Assembly: GCF_014195685.1 (NCBI RefSeq)
Contig: NZ_JACICF010000001.1
Coordinates: 1,001,317 to 1,065,316, forward strand
From: Sphingomicrobium lutaoense
Lineage (GTDB): Bacteria > Pseudomonadota > Alphaproteobacteria > Sphingomonadales > Sphingomonadaceae
Length of the DNA: 64,000 bases
Direction: 5' to 3'
Shown: piece by piece, positions 35,363 to 44,354 of the stretch
Layout of the letters: every line of letters starts with the position of its first letter
Position numbering within the stretch: position 1 is the first letter of the stretch
Notes under the pieces: model-generated
The model's database searches: none
What the model saw: only the letters and a program-made list of their open reading frames with translations
Told to the model about the DNA's origin: nothing
Position numbers and translations under genes: made by a program

Positions 35363-35800
35363 ATGCTTCCCAAGGTCGCGATTTTCACCGACGGCGCCTG
35401 CAAGGGCAATCCGGGGCCCGGTGGCTGGGGCGCGATCCTGCGCTGGAACGGCGAGGAGCGCGAACTGTCCGGGGGCGAGCGCGATAGCACCAACAATCGC
35501 ATGGAGTTGATGGCGGCGATCGCCGCGCTTGAGGCGCTCAAGAAGCCCTGCGCGGTCGATCTCACCACCGACAGCGTCTATGTGCGCGACGGCATCACCA
35601 AGTGGATCCACGGCTGGCGCCGCAACGGCTGGAAGACCGCCGCGAAGAAGCCCGTCAAGAATGCCGAACTGTGGCAGCGGCTTGCCGATGCGGCCGAGCG
35701 GCATGAGATCAACTGGCATTGGGTGAAGGGCCATGCCGGCCATCCCGAGAATGAGCGGGCCGACCAGCTTGCCTGCGCCGAAGCGGAGAAGCTGCGCTAG
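35363..35800 (+). CDS. rnhA: Ribonuclease HI
   Basis: Degrades the RNA strand of RNA-DNA hybrids. The 145-residue protein carries the catalytic acids exactly as in E. coli: Asp10 ([17 protein letters not shown]), Glu48 (NRMELMA), Asp70 (TTDSVYV) and Asp134 (NERADQLA). The ATG at 35363 is preferred over an in-frame TTG at 35348 that would overlap ispH. The stop shares CTAG with the convergent oxidoreductase gene. Confidence 0.97.
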   Translation: MLPKVAIFTDGACKGNPGPGGWGAILRWNGEERELSGGERDSTNNRMELMAAIAALEALKKPCAVDLTTDSVYVRDGITKWIHGWRRNGWKTAAKKPVKNAELWQRLADAAERHEINWHWVKGHAGHPENERADQLACAEAEKLR

Positions 35801-36915
35801 CGCGAGCGGCGCGGCTTGAAGTCGGCCGCGGTCACGCCTTCGAGCAGCGGATCAAGGGGTTCGCCGCGGATGAGCGCCGAGCAGAGCAGCGAATAGGCCG
35901 GAGCGGTCTGGATGCCCATGCCCCCCTGCCCCACGCACCAGAAGAAGCCTTCCGCGCGATCGTCGAATCCGAAGACCATGCCGTCGCCCGGTGCGAATGT
36001 GCGCAGCCCCGACCAGCGCCGCTCGACCGCTTCGACCGGCCAGTCGATGGCATTCTGGAATCGGTCGATCGCGGTGGCGATGTCGAGTTCCTCGGGAGCG
36101 CTGTCGCAGGGCTGGCTTGGGGTCTGGTCGAGCGGGCAGACCCAGACGCTATTGTCCCCTTCGCCCTTGAAATAGAAGCTTTCGTGGAGGTCGGTGACGA
36201 AGGGCGTGTCGCGAAGGCCGGTCTTGCCGATCCGCAGCTGGACCACGCTGCGTCGTCTGGGTTCGAGGCCGAGCGGCTCCACGCCCGCGCGCGCGGCAAT
36301 GATGTCGCCCCATGCGCCTGCCGCATTGACGAGCAGGGGCGCGCAATAGTCGCCCTGTGACGTTCGGACGATCCAGCTACCCTCGCTGCGGTTCGCTTCC
36401 AGCAATTCGGCGTCGGTGACGACTTGGCCACCGCCTTGGCGAAAGGCCTTGAGGCAAGCGGCGTGGAAGGCCGCGACGTCGATGTCGGCGCAGCTTTCCT
36501 CCCACCAGCCTCCGGTCCACTGGTCGCGCAGCCCTTCGATCTTCCCGTCGAGCTCGGCGCGCGACAGGCGGCGCGGGGCATCGGCGCCTTCGAGCGAGCC
36601 GGTGGCCGGAAAATCCTCTCCGCACGGGCCGGTGAGATGGATCGCGCCGCGCGTGCGCAGGAGCGGCACCTCGGCGCCCGGCCAGCCCTGTTCGAACAGG
36701 GGCCTGGAGGCGAGGCTCAAGCGGCGTTCGGGCGAATCGCCTCCGAGGCTGGCCTGCCAGAAAGCCGCCGAGCGGCCCGTCGCGTGCATTCCGCAATGCT
36801 CTTCGCGTTCGAGGAGGACGACCGTCATTCCGGCGGCGACGAGGCGCGCGCCGAGGCTGGCCCCGGCGATGCCGCCGCCCGCGATGATGGCGTCAAGATC
36901 GGAAACTGCAGTCAT
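35797..36915 (-). CDS. FAD-dependent oxidoreductase, glycine/D-amino-acid oxidase (DadA) type
   Basis: A 372-residue flavoprotein. The N-terminus has the dinucleotide-binding fold [17 protein letters not shown] ending in the acidic [21 protein letters not shown] is typical of the DAO family, and the C-terminal GGxGxQ-like [17 protein letters not shown] contacts FAD. The substrate is probably an amine or D-amino acid, but cannot be told from sequence; the family also includes sarcosine and D-arginine dehydrogenases. Stands alone, convergent with rnhA, divergent from cpaA. Confidence 0.83.
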   Translation of the reverse strand: MTAVSDLDAIIAGGGIAGASLGARLVAAGMTVVLLEREEHCGMHATGRSAAFWQASLGGDSPERRLSLASRPLFEQGWPGAEVPLLRTRGAIHLTGPCGEDFPATGSLEGADAPRRLSRAELDGKIEGLRDQWTGGWWEESCADIDVAAFHAACLKAFRQGGGQVVTDAELLEANRSEGSWIVRTSQGDYCAPLLVNAAGAWGDIIAARAGVEPLGLEPRRRSVVQLRIGKTGLRDTPFVTDLHESFYFKGEGDNSVWVCPLDQTPSQPCDSAPEELDIATAIDRFQNAIDWPVEAVERRWSGLRTFAPGDGMVFGFDDRAEGFFWCVGQGGMGIQTAPAYSLLCSALIRGEPLDPLLEGVTAADFKPRRSR

Positions 36916-36965
36916 GCGCAGGCTTGGTTACGGTTTGGAAAGCCTCGCCGTCTACACCCAAGATC

Positions 36966-37442
36966 ATGATGAATGCGATGCTAACCGATTTTCTGACCGG
37001 TGCGCTGGCCCTGATCCTGATCTGGGCGGCCTGGCGCGACACCCGGACCTTCACCATCGAGAACCGCCTGGTCGTGATCGTGGCGCTGATGGCGCCGCTT
37101 TTCTGGTGGTCGGTCGGGCTGCCTGTCTGGCCCGATGCGATGATGCGGATCGGGATCGCGCTGCTCGTCTTCTTCGTCCTGTTCGGCGCCTTTGCCGTCG
37201 GGATGATGGGCGGAGGCGACGTCAAACTGGCCGCGGCACTGGCGCTCTGGTTTTCGCCGGTCGGCAATCTGAGGTTCCTCGTCATCATGTCGATCGCGGG
37301 CGGGATTCTCACCCTAATCTACTGGGCGCGGCACAAATCCTTGAAAAAGGAAGGGAAAGTCAAAGTACCTTATGGCGTCGCCATCGCCATCGGCGCGCTT
37401 TGGAACCTCGCCCAACGTTTTTTTAACCAATTTGCCGGATGA
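36966..37442 (+). CDS. cpaA: Prepilin peptidase CpaA (Tad pilus)
   Basis: Small integral-membrane aspartyl protease of the A24 family that cuts and processes Flp-type prepilins. The 158-residue protein has five to six hydrophobic segments. The two catalytic aspartates are in AAWRDTRT (N-terminal) and GGGDVKLAA (the GxGD motif). Three Met codons lie close together; 36966 is chosen. It begins the Cpa/Tad cluster but no flp pilin gene lies beside it. Confidence 0.88.
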   Translation: MMNAMLTDFLTGALALILIWAAWRDTRTFTIENRLVVIVALMAPLFWWSVGLPVWPDAMMRIGIALLVFFVLFGAFAVGMMGGGDVKLAAALALWFSPVGNLRFLVIMSIAGGILTLIYWARHKSLKKEGKVKVPYGVAIAIGALWNLAQRFFNQFAG

Positions 37443-37485
37443 CTAGGCAGCATTGAGGGGACCCACCTGGGGAGGCGATAACGCC

Positions 37486-38508
37486 ATGAATGGAAAAAAG
37501 ATTCTGCTGCTCGTAGGAGCATTGGTCATTGCGGCGGTCGCCGCGGTCATGGCCAAAAACATTTTCGCGGGGGCGGGAGCCCAGCAGGCCAACGCTGCGC
37601 CGGTCATGCCGGCGGGGCCCAAGGTCCTGGTGGCAAAGAAGCCTCTTCCGGTCGGCACGATCATCGATGCCGAAGCCCTGAGCTACCAGGCATGGCCCAA
37701 GGAACTCGTCCAGGGTGCCTATTTCACCGAGGGTAGCGAAGGCGCCAACGCCTCCGACATGATCGGCAAGGTCGTGCGCACCGCCATCTCGGCCGGTCAG
37801 CCGATCACGCGCGGTTCGCTCGTCGGTCCCGAAGATCGTGGCTTTCTCGCCGCGGCGCTCGGCCCGGGCATGCGCGCCATTACGGTTCCGGTTTCGGCTA
37901 CCTCGGGGGTCGCGGGCTTCGTCTTTCCGGGTGACCGGGTCGACATGGTCCTGACGCAGGAAGTCGCGAGCGACGCGGGTCCCACCCTCAAGGTGTCGGA
38001 AACGATCGTCCGCAACCTGCGCGTGCTCGCCACCGACCAGCGCACTTCGGAAGCCAAGGATGAATCGGGCAAGGTCCAGGTCATCCAGTCGTCGACCGTG
38101 ACGATCGAAGTCACGCCGAAGATCGCCGAGAAGATCGCGGTTGCCCAGTCGATCGGCCAGCTGAGCCTCGCTCTGCGCTCGATCGCCGACAATACCGCCG
38201 AACTCGAACGTGCCATTGCCAGCGGTGAAGTCGATATCGCCGATGCGGCCAATCCCGACGAAGAGCGTCGCATGCTCCTCGCCGTGGCGAACCGGCCGGT
38301 CGATACCAACCCGACCTTCACCACCGGCGGCCAGGTCTCGCGCTTTCAGCGTTCCAGCCTGCCGCCCGTCGCCGCCGCACCGGCCGCTTCGTCAGCCCCC
38401 ACTGCGGGCGAGGGCCCTGCTTCGGCAGCCCCCGTCTATGCCTCGGGCCCGTCGGTCCGCATCGCGCGCGGCAACAATGTCACCGTCGTTCCTGTGGGAG
38501 CTCGCTAA
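37486..38508 (+). CDS. cpaB: Flp pilus assembly protein CpaB/RcpC
   Basis: Periplasmic Tad-pilus component anchored by one N-terminal helix (residues ~4-24, KILLLVGALVIAAVAAVMA). A SAF-like domain follows (VLVAKKPLPVGTIIDAEAL, residues ~48-110) and a CpaB-family domain with FVFPGDRVDMVLTQEV. The last ~60 residues are Ala/Pro-rich and low in complexity. The ATG at 37486 is preceded by GGGGAGG. 1 nt from cpaC, so coupled. Confidence 0.92.
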   Translation: MNGKKILLLVGALVIAAVAAVMAKNIFAGAGAQQANAAPVMPAGPKVLVAKKPLPVGTIIDAEALSYQAWPKELVQGAYFTEGSEGANASDMIGKVVRTAISAGQPITRGSLVGPEDRGFLAAALGPGMRAITVPVSATSGVAGFVFPGDRVDMVLTQEVASDAGPTLKVSETIVRNLRVLATDQRTSEAKDESGKVQVIQSSTVTIEVTPKIAEKIAVAQSIGQLSLALRSIADNTAELERAIASGEVDIADAANPDEERRMLLAVANRPVDTNPTFTTGGQVSRFQRSSLPPVAAAPAASSAPTAGEGPASAAPVYASGPSVRIARGNNVTVVPVGAR

Positions 38509-38509
38509 G

Positions 38510-39955
38510 ATGTCGAAGATCACACGCAACCTTGGCGGCATCGCGCTGGCCGCGGTGGCCATCGCCACCGCGCCCGTCGCGGCCCAGCCCGCCTACGCCC
38601 AGTCTGCCGCCGTGCAGCCCACCGAGACGCTGACGCTCAGCCAGGGAACCGGCACGCTCGTTCGCCTGCCCGCTGCAATGAGCGACGTGTTCATCGCCAA
38701 TGACGCCATTGCCGATGTGCAGGTCCGTTCGAACCGCCAGCTCTATGTCTTTGGCAAGGGCAGCGGCGAGACCACGCTCTACGCCACCGGCGACAATGGC
38801 CGCATCGTCTATGCCGCCCGCGTCCAGGTGGGTCGCAACGTGGCTTCGGTCGACGAGATGCTCCGTCTCGCCATGCCCGAGGCGAACATCCGCGCGACGC
38901 CGATGAACAACCTGATGCTGCTGACCGGCACCGTGGCCTCGCCCACCGATGCCGAGGAAGCCGAGCGACTGGTGTCGGCCTATGTCGGCAGCGAAGTCGA
39001 AGTGGTGAGCCGCCTGCGCCAGGCGACCCCGCTGCAGGTCAATCTCAAGGTCCGCATCGCGGAAGTGAACCGTTCGCTGGTCAAGTCCTTCGGTTTCAAC
39101 CTGTTCGCGCAGGATGGCACCAATGGCGCCCAGTTCGGCTTCAGCCAGGGCACCGGCCTTGTCGCGAGCAACCCCTTCTCCGTGCAGGGCACGGGCGCCG
39201 GGGCGACTGCGGGCATCGCGGGCAAGCTCTTCGGGCTGGATCTCATCTCCACGCTCGACCTTGCCGAGAATGACGGCCTCGTCACCACGCTGGCCGAGCC
39301 CAACCTGACCGCGCTTTCGGGCGAAACCGCCAGCTTCCTCGCCGGTGGTGAATTCCCGATCCCGATCAGCCAGGACCTCGGTTCGATCTCGATCGAATAT
39401 AAGCAATATGGTGTCGGCCTTGCTTTCACGCCCTATGTGCTGGCCGATGGCCGCATCTCGATGCGCGTGCGCCCCGAGGTGAGCGAACTGTCGAACGAGG
39501 GTTCGATCCGCCTCAACGGCTTCGAAGTCCCTGCCTTCACCACCCGCCGTGCCGAAACCACGGTCGAGCTGGGTTCGGGCCAGAGCTTCATGATCGCGGG
39601 CCTCCTGCGCAATTCGAACACCAATTCGATCGAGAAAGCACCGTTCCTCGGTGACATCCCGATCCTCGGCGCGCTGTTCCGTTCGAACAGCTATCGCAAG
39701 AGCGAGACCGAGCTGGTGATCATCGTCACGCCTTACCTGGTCCAGCCGGTGTCGAACCGGATGGCCCTGCCGAACGACGGATATCGCAATCCGACCGACG
39801 CGCAGCGCAACATCGAGGGCCGCACTTTCTACGGCCGTTCGGGTGTCGACCATAATGCCGGCGATGCCGTCGTCGCACCGCGCAATGTCCCTGGCCAGCC
39901 GGCCATTTCGGGACCCGTCGCCTCGGCTGCTCCGCAGCCCGGCTTCGGACTGTGA
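38510..39955 (+). CDS. cpaC: Secretin CpaC/RcpA (outer-membrane pilus channel)
   Basis: Forms the outer-membrane secretin pore of the Tad pilus. The 481-residue protein starts with a signal peptide cleaved after PAYAQ (about residue 31), then a pilus-assembly N-terminal domain (VRLPAAMSDVFIANDAIADVQV), a BON-like domain (NLMLLTGTVASPTDAEEAE) and the secretin core: ETASFLAGGEFPIPI and VELGSGQSFMIAGLL. It lies between cpaB and cpaD in the standard order. Confidence 0.93.
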   Translation: MSKITRNLGGIALAAVAIATAPVAAQPAYAQSAAVQPTETLTLSQGTGTLVRLPAAMSDVFIANDAIADVQVRSNRQLYVFGKGSGETTLYATGDNGRIVYAARVQVGRNVASVDEMLRLAMPEANIRATPMNNLMLLTGTVASPTDAEEAERLVSAYVGSEVEVVSRLRQATPLQVNLKVRIAEVNRSLVKSFGFNLFAQDGTNGAQFGFSQGTGLVASNPFSVQGTGAGATAGIAGKLFGLDLISTLDLAENDGLVTTLAEPNLTALSGETASFLAGGEFPIPISQDLGSISIEYKQYGVGLAFTPYVLADGRISMRVRPEVSELSNEGSIRLNGFEVPAFTTRRAETTVELGSGQSFMIAGLLRNSNTNSIEKAPFLGDIPILGALFRSNSYRKSETELVIIVTPYLVQPVSNRMALPNDGYRNPTDAQRNIEGRTFYGRSGVDHNAGDAVVAPRNVPGQPAISGPVASAAPQPGFGL

Positions 39956-39981
39956 GCAACACCGTGTTCTGGAAGGACAGC

Positions 39982-40650
39982 ATGATGGACAAGAAATGGA
40001 TGATCCTGCCGCTGGTCGCCCTTAGCGCGGCATGTGCAAATCACACGGCGATGGACGAGCCCGCCCGCGGTTCCGCGGCGGTCAATGTCCCGGTGATCGA
40101 ATATACCAACTATGCCTTCGACGTGGCCGCTCCCGGCGGCAACATTCCCGAGAGCGAGGAACGGCGTCTCGACGCCTGGTTCGCGACGCTCGGGCTTGGC
40201 TATGGCGACAGTGTCTATGTCGACAGCTCGGCCTATGGGGCGCGCGATGATGTGGCACGGATCGCGGGTCGCTACGGTCTTCTCCTGTCGCAGGGTGCGC
40301 CTGTGACGCAGGGTGAAGTTCCGTCCAATTCGGTTCGCGTGGTCGTCAGCCGCGCCCGGGCCAGCGTGCCCAACTGCCCGAACTGGTCGGAGCATAGCAC
40401 CCCGACCTGGAACAATCGCCAGACGCCCAATTACGGCTGTTCGGTCAATTCGAACCTGGCCGCGATGGTCGCCAATCCCGAAGACCTCGTGCGGGGTCGC
40501 TCGGGTGCCTCGACCGTCGACAACCGGACGTCCACCCGTGCCGTCCAATCGTATCGTGATGCCACGCCCACCGGCCAGGACGGCCTGCAGGACATCAGCA
40601 CCGGCGGTGCCTCCGGTGGCAAGGGTGGCAGCAGCGGAGGAGGGAAATAA
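39982..40650 (+). CDS. cpaD: Pilus assembly lipoprotein CpaD
   Basis: A 222-residue envelope lipoprotein thought to help the secretin in the outer membrane. Lipobox LSAAC with the Cys near residue 16 follows MMDKKWMILPLVA. The mature part has SRARASVPNCPNWSEHS and NYGCSVNSNLAAMVANPEDLVRGR-like CpaD features, and a Gly/Ser-rich C-terminus. A GTG at 39952 overlapping cpaC is possible but would precede the signal; the ATG at 39982 follows GGAAGGACAG. Its last base overlaps the cpaE start (TAATG). Confidence 0.87.
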   Translation: MMDKKWMILPLVALSAACANHTAMDEPARGSAAVNVPVIEYTNYAFDVAAPGGNIPESEERRLDAWFATLGLGYGDSVYVDSSAYGARDDVARIAGRYGLLLSQGAPVTQGEVPSNSVRVVVSRARASVPNCPNWSEHSTPTWNNRQTPNYGCSVNSNLAAMVANPEDLVRGRSGASTVDNRTSTRAVQSYRDATPTGQDGLQDISTGGASGGKGGSSGGGK

Positions 40651-41918
40651 TGAACGCGCCTTTCCAGGCCCGCGCAGGGCTTCGTGAACCTTTCACGGCA
40701 TTCGTTTGCGACGAAGAAACGGCCGACATGCTCCGCCCCGTGGCGGTCGAGCATGGCTGGTCGCCGGAGAAGGTCAACATGGGCGGGCTGCGTAATGCGG
40801 TCCAGTCCCTCTCGGTCTCGGCCAGCCCCAACGTGCTGTTCGTCGACCTCAGCGAAAGCGCCGATCCGCTCAATGACATCAATGCCCTCGCCGAAGTGTG
40901 CGAGCCCGGCACGATCGTCATCGCGGCGGGTCAGGTCAACGATGTCCGCCTCTATCGCGACCTCGTCGCGAGCGGCATCCACGACTATCTGCTCAAGCCC
41001 TTCACGGTCGACCAGCTGCGCGAGACCTTCGCCCATGCCCAGTCGATCCTGTCGGGCCCGCGCGGCGAAGCGCAGGTCGAGAAGCCCAATGTCATGACCG
41101 CCGTGATCGGCGTTCGCGGCGGGGTCGGGTCCTCGACCATCGCGACCAGCCTTGCCTGGATGCTGGGCGAGAAGGCCGAGCGCTCGACTGCCCTCCTGGA
41201 CCTCGATGTCCATTTCGGCACCGGCGCGCTTAGCCTCGACCTCGAACCCGGACGCGGCCTCACCGACGCGATCGAGAATCCGAGCCGCATCGACGGCCTG
41301 TTCATCGAACGTGCCATGGTGCGTGCCAACGAGCGGCTTTCGGTCCTGTCGGCCGAAGCGCCGATCAACGCGCCGCTGGTCACCGACGGCACGGCTTTCT
41401 TCCAGCTCCAGGAAGAGATGAAGAATGCCTTCGAGGCGACCGTCATCGACCTGCCGCGTCACATGCTGATCCAATATCCGCACATGGTGCATGACGCCCA
41501 TGTCGCGGTGGTGACCAGCGAACTGACGCTGGCGGCGACGCGCGACACGATCCGGGTGCTTGCCTGGCTCAAGTCCAATGCGCCGCAGACCAAGGTCATC
41601 GTGGCCGCCAATCGCGTGCCTTCGGGCGGCGCGCTCGAGATCAGCCGCAAGGATTTCGAGCAGTCGATCGAGCGCAGCGTGGACATCGTCTTCCCGTTCG
41701 ACGCGAAGACCGCCGCGCAGGCTGCCAAGCTCGGCAAGCCGCTGGCCGAAATTGCCACCGGCAAGACCGCCGCGCCGTTCGTCCAGCTGTCGAACATGGT
41801 CCTCACTCATGCGAGCGAGGAAGGTGCCGAGGGAGGTGCGAAGATCGAAGGCGGGGCCAAGTCGCTCGTCGACAATCTGAAGTCGATGCTGTCGAAGCCC
41901 AAGGCCGAAGCCGCCTAA
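40650..41918 (+). CDS. cpaE: Tad pilus localisation ATPase-like protein CpaE/TadZ
   Basis: ParA/MinD-related protein that places the Tad machinery in the cell. The 422-residue protein has an N-terminal receiver-like domain (residues ~15-130, with DYLLKPFTVDQLRE) and a ParA-like domain from ~148: VIGVRGGVGSSTIATS, LLDLDVHFGTGALSLD. The P-loop reads RGGVGSST, lacking both lysines of the ParA pattern KGGVGKST; TadZ proteins often have such atypical loops. cpaF, which normally follows, is absent; 60 nt later comes tadB. Confidence 0.92.
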   Translation: MNAPFQARAGLREPFTAFVCDEETADMLRPVAVEHGWSPEKVNMGGLRNAVQSLSVSASPNVLFVDLSESADPLNDINALAEVCEPGTIVIAAGQVNDVRLYRDLVASGIHDYLLKPFTVDQLRETFAHAQSILSGPRGEAQVEKPNVMTAVIGVRGGVGSSTIATSLAWMLGEKAERSTALLDLDVHFGTGALSLDLEPGRGLTDAIENPSRIDGLFIERAMVRANERLSVLSAEAPINAPLVTDGTAFFQLQEEMKNAFEATVIDLPRHMLIQYPHMVHDAHVAVVTSELTLAATRDTIRVLAWLKSNAPQTKVIVAANRVPSGGALEISRKDFEQSIERSVDIVFPFDAKTAAQAAKLGKPLAEIATGKTAAPFVQLSNMVLTHASEEGAEGGAKIEGGAKSLVDNLKSMLSKPKAEAA

Positions 41919-41978
41919 CGTCAACCGGGGACCGGGAAGGGTTCGCCCTTCCCGCCCCAGCCACGAAAGACGCTGACC

Positions 41979-42950
41979 ATGCTGCTTTTCATCATCTTCG
42001 CCGGAATCATCGCGCTGGTGGCGACCGCTTGGGTGGTCATCAACGGGTCGAGCCCGCAGAAGACCTACAAGCGGCGCATGGAAAGCATGTTGCAGCGCCA
42101 TGCCGAGGGCGGCGCGCTGAAGGCCAGTGCCCAGCTGCAGATCCGCAAGCTGATGGCCGAGCGCCAGTCCAAGATGGACGGCTTCGCCAGCAGCCTCATG
42201 CCGCGCCCGGCGCTGATGAAGCAGCGCCTCCAGCAGACCGGCAAGGACATCAGCCTCTCCAAATATATGACCGCGACGCTCGGCCTGTTCGCGGTCGCGA
42301 CGCTGGGGCTGTGGCTGCGCGGCGCGCCCATCTATTTCGCCGCGGCGGCGGGCCTCGCCTTCGGTGTCGGGGTGCCGCATTTCGTGATCGGCCGTCTCAT
42401 CAAGAAGCGGATGGTCCAGTTCAACAACAATTTCCCCGATGCCATCGAGCTGATGGTGCGTGGCCTGCGTTCGGGCCTTCCGATCACCGAGACGCTAGGC
42501 ATCGTGGCGAGCGAAATCCCGGGCCCCGTCGGCCTCGAGTTCAAGGAAGTGGCCGAGAAGATGAAGATCGGCCGGACGATGGAATCGGCGCTTCAGGATA
42601 CCGCCGACCGCCTCGGCACGCCCGAGTTCCAGTTCTTCGTCATCACGCTGGCGATCCAGCGCGAGACCGGCGGCAACCTTGCCGAGACGCTGTCGAACCT
42701 GGCCGACGTGCTGCGCAAGCGCATGCAGATGAAGCTCAAGATCCGCGCGATGAGCTCGGAATCGAAGGCCTCGGCGATGATCGTGGGCGCCCTGCCCTTC
42801 ATCGTGTTCGCGCTCGTCTACATGATGAACCCTGGCTACATGGCCGGTTTCTTCTCCGACGAGCGGCTGATGGTCGCGGGCATCGGCGGCCTGGTGTGGA
42901 TGTCGATCGGCGTCTTCATGATGGCCAAGATGGTCAACTTCGAGATTTGA
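41979..42950 (+). CDS. tadB: Tad pilus inner-membrane platform protein TadB
   Basis: A 323-residue polytopic protein of the GspF/PilC type II secretion F family. It has a helix at residues 1-20, two close together near 90-130, a cytoplasmic F domain with DAIELMVRGLRSGLPITE and QRETGGNLAETLSNLADVLR, then two helices near the C-terminus. The typical partner of TadC and of the CpaF motor. Cotranscribed with cpaE and tadC (10-nt gap). Confidence 0.93.
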   Translation: MLLFIIFAGIIALVATAWVVINGSSPQKTYKRRMESMLQRHAEGGALKASAQLQIRKLMAERQSKMDGFASSLMPRPALMKQRLQQTGKDISLSKYMTATLGLFAVATLGLWLRGAPIYFAAAAGLAFGVGVPHFVIGRLIKKRMVQFNNNFPDAIELMVRGLRSGLPITETLGIVASEIPGPVGLEFKEVAEKMKIGRTMESALQDTADRLGTPEFQFFVITLAIQRETGGNLAETLSNLADVLRKRMQMKLKIRAMSSESKASAMIVGALPFIVFALVYMMNPGYMAGFFSDERLMVAGIGGLVWMSIGVFMMAKMVNFEI

Positions 42951-42960
42951 GGCGGAGAAG

Positions 42961-43992
42961 ATGGAAGCCATGACCCACCCCTTCATCATCCAGACGCTCG
43001 CTGCCCTTGCAGGCAATCCGACCCTGCTGGGCGTGGACGTGATCCTCGTCGCGACGATCCTTTCGGCGGTGGCCGCGCTGGCGGTGCTCACCGCCATCTA
43101 TGCCGCCACGACGGTCAAGGATCCGATGGCCAAGCGCGTCAAGGCGCTCAACGCCCGGCGCGAACAGCTCAAGGCCGGCATCGTCGCCTCGACCAACAAG
43201 CGCAAGAAGCTCAACCACCAGAACCAGGCAGCCGATCGGGTGCGCTCGATCCTGTCGCAGTTCCGCATGCTCCAGGAAGACCAGATCAAGGTCACCCAGG
43301 AAAAGCTGATGCAGGCGGGTATCCGTTCGAAGGAACTGGCCTATTTCATCATCTTCGCGCGTTTTGTGCTGCCCGTCGTGCTGGGCCTTACCGCGGTGGT
43401 GGTGGTCTACCTCGTCGATTATTTTCCCGAATGGGGCTGGATCAAGAAATATGGCGTGACTGCCTTCACCATCCTCGGCGCCTACAAGGCCCCGGACATC
43501 TGGCTGAAGAACAAGATCTCCAAGCGGTCGGACGCCATCCGCAAGGGTCTTCCCGACGCGCTCGACCTTCTGGTCATCTGCGCTGAAGCGGGCCTGACGG
43601 TCGATGCCGCCTTCAATCGCGTATCGAAGGAACTGGGCCGTGCCTATCCCGAACTGGGTGACGAATTCGGCTTGACCGCGATCGAGCTGGGCTTCCTTGC
43701 CGAGCGTCGCCAGGCGTTCGAGCATCTTGCTCGCCGTGTCGATCTCGAGGCCATTCGCGGCGTCGTGACGACCATGATCCAGACCGAGAAATATGGTACG
43801 CCGCTCGCTTCCGCGCTGCGCGTCCTGTCGGCGGAATTCCGCAACGAGCGCATGATGCGCGCCGAGGAAAAGGCCGCGCGCCTTCCGGCCATCATGACCA
43901 TCCCGCTCATCCTGTTCATTCTTCCGGTGCTGTTCATCGTGATCCTCGGGCCCGCAGCCTGCGCGATCAGCGACAACTTCATCAACCGGTAG
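42961..43992 (+). CDS. tadC: Tad pilus inner-membrane platform protein TadC
   Basis: Second GspF-like platform protein, 343 residues. Membrane segments lie at about residues 24-48, 122-152 and 313-335; the F domain contains DALDLLVICAEAGLTVDAA and MIQTEKYGTPLASALRVLS. A later Met three codons in is an equally possible start. Last recognised gene of the cluster; no tadD, tadE or tadG follows. Confidence 0.93.
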   Translation: MEAMTHPFIIQTLAALAGNPTLLGVDVILVATILSAVAALAVLTAIYAATTVKDPMAKRVKALNARREQLKAGIVASTNKRKKLNHQNQAADRVRSILSQFRMLQEDQIKVTQEKLMQAGIRSKELAYFIIFARFVLPVVLGLTAVVVVYLVDYFPEWGWIKKYGVTAFTILGAYKAPDIWLKNKISKRSDAIRKGLPDALDLLVICAEAGLTVDAAFNRVSKELGRAYPELGDEFGLTAIELGFLAERRQAFEHLARRVDLEAIRGVVTTMIQTEKYGTPLASALRVLSAEFRNERMMRAEEKAARLPAIMTIPLILFILPVLFIVILGPAACAISDNFINR

Positions 43993-44021
43993 AAAACGGA
44001 CTTCCCTGGTGGGGGGAAGGA

Positions 44022-44066
44022 CCGCCGTCGCCCGCGCTCCGGGTGGCGGCGGTTTCCGTTTTGGGA
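44022..44066 (+). terminator. Hairpin after tadC
   Basis: CCGCCGTCGCCC pairs imperfectly with GGGTGGCGGCGG about 30 nt after the tadC stop, and is followed by TTTCCGTTTTGG. An outer pairing AAAACGGA/TCCGTTTT extends it. A long stem with only a broken T-run, so a likely but not ideal terminator for the pilus operon. Confidence 0.55.
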
Positions 44067-44111
44067 ACGAAATGATAGGCTGAGCGTCTGTCCCCAAACG
44101 GAGGGAATTCG

Positions 44112-44354
44112 ATGCTTAATTTCACACCCGATCAGTGGATCATCGTCGGACTGGTTTTCGTGCTCGGCCTGCTGGTCGGCTTCTTCCTGATGGCCGGTGG
44201 CGGTCGCAAGTGGAAGGAACGCTATCGCACCGAGAAGGAGCGGCGCGAAGCGCTCGAAGCCGATTACAAGGCATCCGAACAGGAATGGCGCGAACGCGAC
44301 AGCCTGCGGGCCGCCGCGCTCAAGGCCAAGGGCGTCGACGACCCGGCGGTCTAG
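44112..44354 (+). CDS. Small membrane-anchored hypothetical protein
   Basis: An 80-residue protein with one N-terminal hydrophobic helix (about residues 9-28, with a GLLVGFFL pattern) and a charged, helical cytoplasmic part rich in Glu, Arg and Lys (about 32-75), predicted coiled-coil-like. A good ribosome site (GAGGG) precedes the ATG. No family recognised. Convergent with glyS, sharing CTAG as both stops. Confidence 0.72.
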   Translation: MLNFTPDQWIIVGLVFVLGLLVGFFLMAGGGRKWKERYRTEKERREALEADYKASEQEWRERDSLRAAALKAKGVDDPAV

